From Chlorocebus sabaeus (lineage: Eukaryota > Chordata > Mammalia > Primates > Cercopithecidae): a stretch of 64,000 nucleotides of DNA. The notes under the pieces were generated by a model. That model did not search any database, was not told where the DNA came from, and saw only the letters and a program-made list of their open reading frames with translations. This document shows, piece by piece, positions 59,708 to 64,000 of this stretch. The first letter of the stretch is position 1. The number at the start of each line of letters is the position of its first letter. The translations under genes and the position numbers were made by a program. The stretch covers positions 113,815,143 to 113,879,142 of the forward strand of contig NC_132910.1 of the NCBI RefSeq assembly GCF_047675955.1. Direction: 5' to 3'.

Positions 59708-60023
59708 AGCCAGGCATGATGGTTCATGCCTGTAATCCCAGAATTTCGAGAGGCTGAGACAGGCAGATCACCTGAGGTCAGGAGTTCGAGACCAGCCTGG
59801 TCAACATGGTGAAACCCCACTTCTACTACAAATACAAAAATTAGCTGGGCATGGTGGTGAGTGCCTGCAGTCCCAGCTACTTGTGAGGCTGAGGCAGGAG
59901 AATCACTTGAACCCAGGAGGCAGAGGTTACAATGAGCCAAGAGTGCGCCATTGCACTCCAACCTCGGCAACAAGAGAAAAACTCTGTCTCAAAAAAACAA
60001 AAAACAAAAACAAACAAAAAAAC
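59708..60023 (+). mobile_element. AluS SINE
   Basis: A full-length plus-strand Alu with AluS-type 'atcacctgaggtcaggagttcgagaccagcctggtcaacatgg'. Its tail is AAACAAAAACAAAC-type. Approximate flanking similarity (AAAACCACCTT / AAAACACCCTT) marks the target site. Confidence 0.95.
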
Positions 60024-60028
60024 ACCCT

Positions 60029-61081
60029 TGAAAAAGTATGGCAGTAAGAGAAATCTGACATGGTTGACTCCATCTTGCTTCTGACCTCCAGGATATCCTT
60101 GGTCACTCCTGGGCATAGGCCAAGCTAATTTGGGGAGGAATTTAGTTTATAGTTTAACATTAAAGCTAGGACGATAATAGCCCTTCCCCAAACTAAATTG
60201 CCCAAACTAAACTAAACATTAATAAAATTAATGAAAGGCCACAAGGTTGGAATTAGGAGATGGGGCATGAATTCTGATAAGATGTAGGCATAATTTCAAC
60301 TATCCCTTACTGCTCAAAGGTCATATGGTCAGAAGTCACAAGATTTGTGACTTCCGGCCAGGCATGGTGGCTTACACCTATAATCCTAGCACTTTGGGAG
60401 GCGGGGGGGGCAGATCACTTGAGGTCAGGAGTTCAAGACTGGCCTGGCCAATATGGTGAACTCTGTCTCTATAAAAATGCAAAACAATTAGCCAGGCGCA
60501 GTGGCATACACCTTTAATCCAAGCTACTTGGGAGGCTGAGGCAGGAGAATCCAGTAATGGATTGAACTGGGAGACACTTGAACCTGGGAAACAGGGGTTG
60601 GTGTGAGCTGAGATTGTACCACTGCACTCCAGCATGGGCAACAGAACAAGATTTTATCTCAAAATAAATAAATAAATAAAAAGGTCTGTGACTTCCCCAT
60701 TTGCTCCTATAGATAACATCACTATTGTAGAACTTAAGATTGGTGTTTTGAGATTTTTTTTCAGACTTTTTGGCCACCAATGGACCCCACCCAGACCCAT
60801 GACTCATGACTCAACCAGTCCTGTAGGCCCACCCAGAGGTAGACTCAGCACAGGAGGACTGTTTTCCACAGCTCTATGACTTCATCCCTAACCAATCAAC
60901 AGCACCCATTCACTAGCCTCCTGCCCACCAGATTGTCCATAAAAACCTTAACCTCTGAGCCTTCCAGGAGACTGATTTCAATAATACTTCTAATTCTCCT
61001 GCATAGCCAGCCTCATGTCAATTAAATTCTCTCCTGCAATGCTACAGTCTCAGTGATTTTATTTTCTTTGTGTGATGGGCA
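60029..61081 (+). mobile_element. ERV1-type LTR (unnamed), carrying an AluS
   Basis: It starts TGAAAAAGTATGGCAGTAAGAG and runs to about 61081. 'ccataaaaacctt' (60938-60950) fits a TATA-like box, and 'caattaaattctctcctgcaatgctacagtctcagtg' a poly(A)-signal/R-U5 region. The stretch 'tggccaccaatggaccccacccagacccatgactcatgactcaaccag' is typical of primate ERV1 LTRs. It lies in the old L1M. TSDs were not located. An AluS splits it at 60356. Confidence 0.6.
60341..60696 (+). mobile_element. AluS SINE with an internal 20-odd-bp duplication
   Basis: The body is 60356-60681. Flanks are AGATTTGTGACTTCC and AGGTCTGTGACTTCC (60341-60355, 60682-60696; two mismatches). In the right monomer, after 'aggagaatc', an extra segment of about 24 bp (about 60551-60575) appears. 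It resembles the adjoining 'cttgaacctgggaaac' text, so it is probably a diverged tandem duplication. A G run sits in the left monomer at about 60402-60409. Confidence 0.93.
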
Positions 61082-61711
61082 GGAAGAAACCATTGGGTGA
61101 TTACAGTAAAGGTTATATAAACTGGTATAAACTCTTTGGAAATTTTTACATTATCTACTATATTTCAATGTATACATACCCCATGACCAAAAGAAATGCC
61201 TTCACATGTGCAAGAAAAATTGTGGATAAGAATGTTCATGGCACTATTATTTGTAAGAGTAATGGTCATATATATAATGAAATATAGTACAGAAAGGAAA
61301 ATTAAAGAAATACTTGCTATTTGCAACAAAAGGAATGATACTCAAAACATAAATCTTGAGCAAAAGAAGAGGCAGACATCAAAGATTACATACCACATGA
61401 TTCCATTACAGTAGAGTTGAAAAACTAATAGTGTCAGAATTAAGGATAGTGGTTACCTTTGGGAAAGGGGATAGAGATAGAAATTAGAAGGGGCCCTGAC
61501 AAGGCTAATGGTGTGCTGGAAATTCTCTACATCTACGTTTTGGTCTACGTAGTGTATATATAGGTATTTCCAACTTGGGATAATTTATTAAACTATATGT
61601 ACATGAGTTACACATGTTTCTATGTGTTTCATATATTTAAGTGTTTAAAAAGTATTTTTAGAAGAAGACAAAAATTGGTGACTAGATTTTTTTTTAAAAA
61701 CTCTGAAAGTG

Positions 61712-61915
61712 ACAATAGGCCAGTGGTTATAAAAGTGTAGTGTCTAGACCACCAGCCTCAGTATCACATGGAATGTGTTAGAAATTCAAATTCTTGGGTC
61801 CCACTCCAGACCTATTCAATCAGAAGCTCTGGGAGAGGAACCCAAAACTATGTGCTTTAAAAAAACTCTCCAGGTGAACCTGTTGTACCTTTAGGTTTGA
61901 GAACTGCTGCTATAG
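61712..61915 (-). mobile_element. MER5-type hAT-Charlie element
   Basis: The stretch runs 'ccagtggttataaaagtgtagtgtctagaccaccagcctcagtatcaca' through 'aaattcttgggtcccactccagacctattcaatcagaagctctggg' to 'aggtttgagaactgctg'. This is the order of MER5A on the minus strand, with complementary ends. It is non-autonomous. Confidence 0.85.
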
Positions 61916-62139
61916 ACACATTTAAAACTTAAAGACAGAGATATTGGAAATAAAATAAAGGAAAATACAAATATCTGGCAATTCTAATTAAAAATTAAGT
62001 CAGCATAGCTATATTAATTTAAAACAAAATAGAATTTAACGCACAATGAGTTCTCAGAGCTAAAGAATAACTTCTTTATAGAGACACAGGTTAATAAGGT
62101 CACTTCTTTGAAAACTGATAACATCTAATCCAGGGGCCA
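61916..62139. other. Unassigned sequence
   Basis: Nothing recognised. Confidence 0.4.
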
Positions 62140-63150
62140 AGGGAAAGCTTCTCCTCCACCTTCTAAAGGTTCACTGAAAAGGAACTGACAAAGGTCAGGT
62201 TAATAAGTGAAAAGGATACACAAAGTTTATTTAATGTGCATAAACACAGAAGCCATACACAGAGAATGAGACTCAAAGAGGGGCCAAATGGTCAAGACTT
62301 AAATACTCTCTTCACAGGAGATATATGAATCCCTGGGAGGCAGATATTATTTTGTAAATGATTCTATTTGGAAGCTAGATGAGACAAGTTATGAGAAGGG
62401 GACAGGCACAGCTGCACGGGAACAAAGATTGTCTTATTATGCAGATGAAGTCCACCAGGTAATCTCTCAGAGTGCCTTCAGAAGAACAGATGAAAAATCA
62501 GTCTGATGACTCACAATCTCTTCTCTTCTCCAGTGATCATGATCACTCCTGGTTATTTGATGAGATTGCTAAGGAGGGTACCTTAAAATAATTGTATTTC
62601 TTTTGGAAAGAAGCATTCTTAGAGAAAAAAATTCTAGGGAGAGTCCCTCTTGGTGCAGTGAGGAAGATCAGAGACAGGGAAGCAGAGGAAGATTAGAGAG
62701 ATAACTACTTGGTTCTGAGGCTTATTTCTGTTTTTTCTTTTCTCTTCTTTCCTTTTTTTTTTTTTTTTTTTTTGAGACAGGGTCTCTCTCTGTTGGCTGG
62801 AGTGCAGTGACACGATCTCTGCTCACTGCAACCTTGTCTCCCAGGTTCAAGTGATTCTCCTGCCTCAGCCTCTTGGGTAGCCAGGATTACGGGCATGCAC
62901 CACCATGCCAGGCTAATTTTTGTGTTTTTAGTAGAGACAGGGTTTCACCATGTTGGCCAGGCTGGTCTTGATCTCCTGACCCCAGGTGATCTGCCCGCCT
63001 TGGCCTCCCGAAATATTGGGATTACAGGCATGAGCCACGGCACCCAGCTGGTTCTGAGGCTTATTTCTGAGGTCTTTCAATTTTCAAAATTCTCAGCATG
63101 CCAACATCTTCTGCACCCCAACACCATTTAACTAAAATCAACATCTTCTA
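62140..63150 (-). mobile_element. Possible minus-strand ERV LTR split by an AluS
   Basis: Left 62140-62709 and right 63070-63150 fit one unit interrupted by an Alu. The antisense poly(A) signal TTTATT (62226-62231) and a long purine-rich plus strand match an LTR read on the minus strand. 'gagtccctcttggtgcagtgaggaagatcagagacaggg' is the kind of text found in HERV LTRs. The family is unassigned. Confidence 0.42.
62710..63069 (-). mobile_element. AluS SINE with 21-bp target-site duplications
   Basis: The body is about 62754-63048 on the minus strand. Two exact 21-bp copies, beginning TGGTTCTGAGG and ending TTATTTCTG, lie at 62710-62730 and 63049-63069. The tail is a T-rich run of about 45 bp with C interruptions. 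This is a long duplication for an Alu but within the known range. Confidence 0.97.
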
Positions 63151-63261
63151 TATAACTGGGAAATGTTAAAACACTTATGTTAGAACAAATTTTAGTTGTT
63201 AGAAATGTTAGAACAAATTTTAGTTGTTCTAAAAATCAGAAAGAAGACACGAATATTTGCT
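63151..63261. other. Short unassigned stretch with a local direct repeat
   Basis: The motif 'agaacaaattttagttgt' occurs twice (63182-63199 and 63210-63227) separated by a few bases. It is a small tandem duplication. Confidence 0.7.
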
Positions 63262-63880
63262 GTTATGGGCTGAGTTGTGTTCTCATAAAATTCATGTTGA
63301 AGTTCTAAATCCCATACCTCAGAAAGTATGTAAAGATAGGGTCTTTAAAGTGGTAATTAAGTTAAAATGAGGTGATATGGTTAGGCTTTGTGTCCCTACC
63401 CAAATCTCATATTGCATTATAATCCCCATAACCCCCACATGTCAAGGGAGAGACCCGGTGGGGGTGATTGTATCATGGGGGGCAGTTTTCCCCATGCTGT
63501 TCTCGTGACAGTGAGTGGGTTCTCATGAGAACTGATGGTTTTATAGGTGTTTGTTAGTTCCTCCTGCATTCACTCCCCTTCCTGTTGCCTTGTGAAGAAG
63601 GTGCCTTGCTTCCCCTTCACCTTTGGCCGTGATTATGAGTTTCCTGAGGCCTCCTCAGTCATGTGGAACTGTGAGTCAATTAAACCTCTTTCCTTTATAA
63701 ATTACCCAGTCTTGGACAGTTCTTTACAGCTGTGTGAAAACAAACTAATGCATGAGGTTATTGGGATGAGCTCCCATCTTATATGATCAGTGTCTTTATA
63801 AGAAGAGGAGGTTAGGAGACAGACACAGTCACAGGGAGAACTGCATGAAGACAGCAGAAGGCAGCCCTCTACAAGTCAAG
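63262..63880 (+). mobile_element. MaLR-type LTR (MLT1-like) split by an MSTB-like LTR
   Basis: The left part (63262-63372, 'tgttatgggctgagttgtgttctcataaaattcatgttgaag') and the right part (63753-63880, 'tgaggttattgggatgagctccc..tatatgatcagtgtctttataag') form one LTR of the family also seen at 3589-4068. The interruption is another LTR with a perfect TSD. Confidence 0.72.
63368..63757 (+). mobile_element. MSTB-like MaLR solo LTR with perfect 5-bp target-site duplication
   Basis: The LTR (63373-63752) begins TGATATGGTTAGGC and ends AACTAATGCA. TGAGG flanks it on both sides (63368-63372, 63753-63757), the 5-bp duplication typical of MaLR integration. It is in plus orientation, opposite to the LTR at 1126. 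The internal blocks 'gtgagtcaattaaacctctttcctttataaattacccagtc' are clear. The 79-codon frame inside is not a gene. Confidence 0.95.
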
Positions 63881-64000
63881 GGGAAAAGCCCTAGAAGATA
63901 TTATTAAGGATATATGAAAAATAAAATACTTTTTCCTATTCTCTACTCTTTACTCCCACACAACTACTCAATACACTTCATCTCTGATCATCAAAATGTG
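63881..64000. other. Window end, unassigned
   Basis: Nothing recognised. Confidence 0.4.

Larger units (their letters stand above)
59400..61690 (+). mobile_element. Old L1M (ORF2 end and 3'UTR) interrupted by two insertions
   Basis: The left part (59400-59705) has ORF2-type text such as 'ggggatcatatccagaatatattaagaac' and 'aatttcaatgagatgccac'. The right part (61082-61690) has the late ORF2 and 3'UTR text 'aagaatgttcatggcactattatttgtaagagtaatgg', 'ggatagtggttacctttggg' and 'gggccctgacaaggctaatggtgtgctggaaattctctac'. An AluS and an LTR with its own AluS separate them. All frames are broken. Confidence 0.8.

Overview
This is nuclear DNA from a primate, and no intact protein-coding or RNA gene is recognisable in it. 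The window is AT-rich and most of what can be named is interspersed repeats: dimeric Alu elements, L1 elements of several ages, MaLR and ERV LTRs, Tigger and hAT DNA transposon fossils, MIR and L2 remnants, and microsatellites. Dimeric Alus imply a primate. One Alu (5398-5679, minus) carries the combination of changes I know from the Old World monkey AluYR lineage, so the best guess is a cercopithecid such as macaque, baboon or vervet. The genus cannot be resolved from the sequence.

Layout. 1-6 kb: a MaLR internal region with its 5' LTR (minus), an AluY, a MaLR-type LTR, and a Tigger1-like transposon split by the monkey-type Alu. 6-16 kb: mostly unassigned DNA with an old L1 3' end, an AluY, an MLT2A-like LTR and MIR fragments. 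16-20 kb: an AluS with clean target-site duplications (TSDs), old LTR pieces, an L2 and an LTR nested in an LTR. 23.7-25.6 kb: the 5' end of an L1PB-like element, split by an AluS and lacking its 3' part. 28-37 kb: a second MLT2A-like LTR, L2, antisense ERV-like sequence with a MER2/Tigger insertion, a MER20 and three Alus or Alu pieces. 38.7-43.5 kb: two minus-strand L1s in a row; the younger has an internal ORF2 deletion that joins endonuclease and reverse transcriptase codons in frame. 44-50 kb: largely unassigned, with a possible exon, AluJ copies and a HAL1-like region. 50.4-52.8 kb: a 5'-truncated L1 with TSDs and an internal 12-bp minisatellite. 53-58 kb: an ERVL-type LTR with primer-binding site, an LTR hit by a twin-primed L1, another LTR, and a hAT element carrying an Alu and a tiny L1. 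59-64 kb: an old L1 interrupted by an Alu and by an LTR that itself carries an Alu, a MER5 fossil, an LTR with an Alu, and a MaLR LTR nested in another LTR with a perfect 5-bp TSD.

The elements do not act together as a system; the layout is a stratigraphy of successive insertions. Coding frames present are fragments of L1 ORF1/ORF2 and of a Tigger transposase, all disrupted. I found no convincing previously undescribed biological system. The items most worth checking are the microhomology-bounded L1 deletion, the nested minisatellite, and the possible minus-strand exon near 44.2 kb. Subfamily names come from recalled consensus patterns, not a database search.
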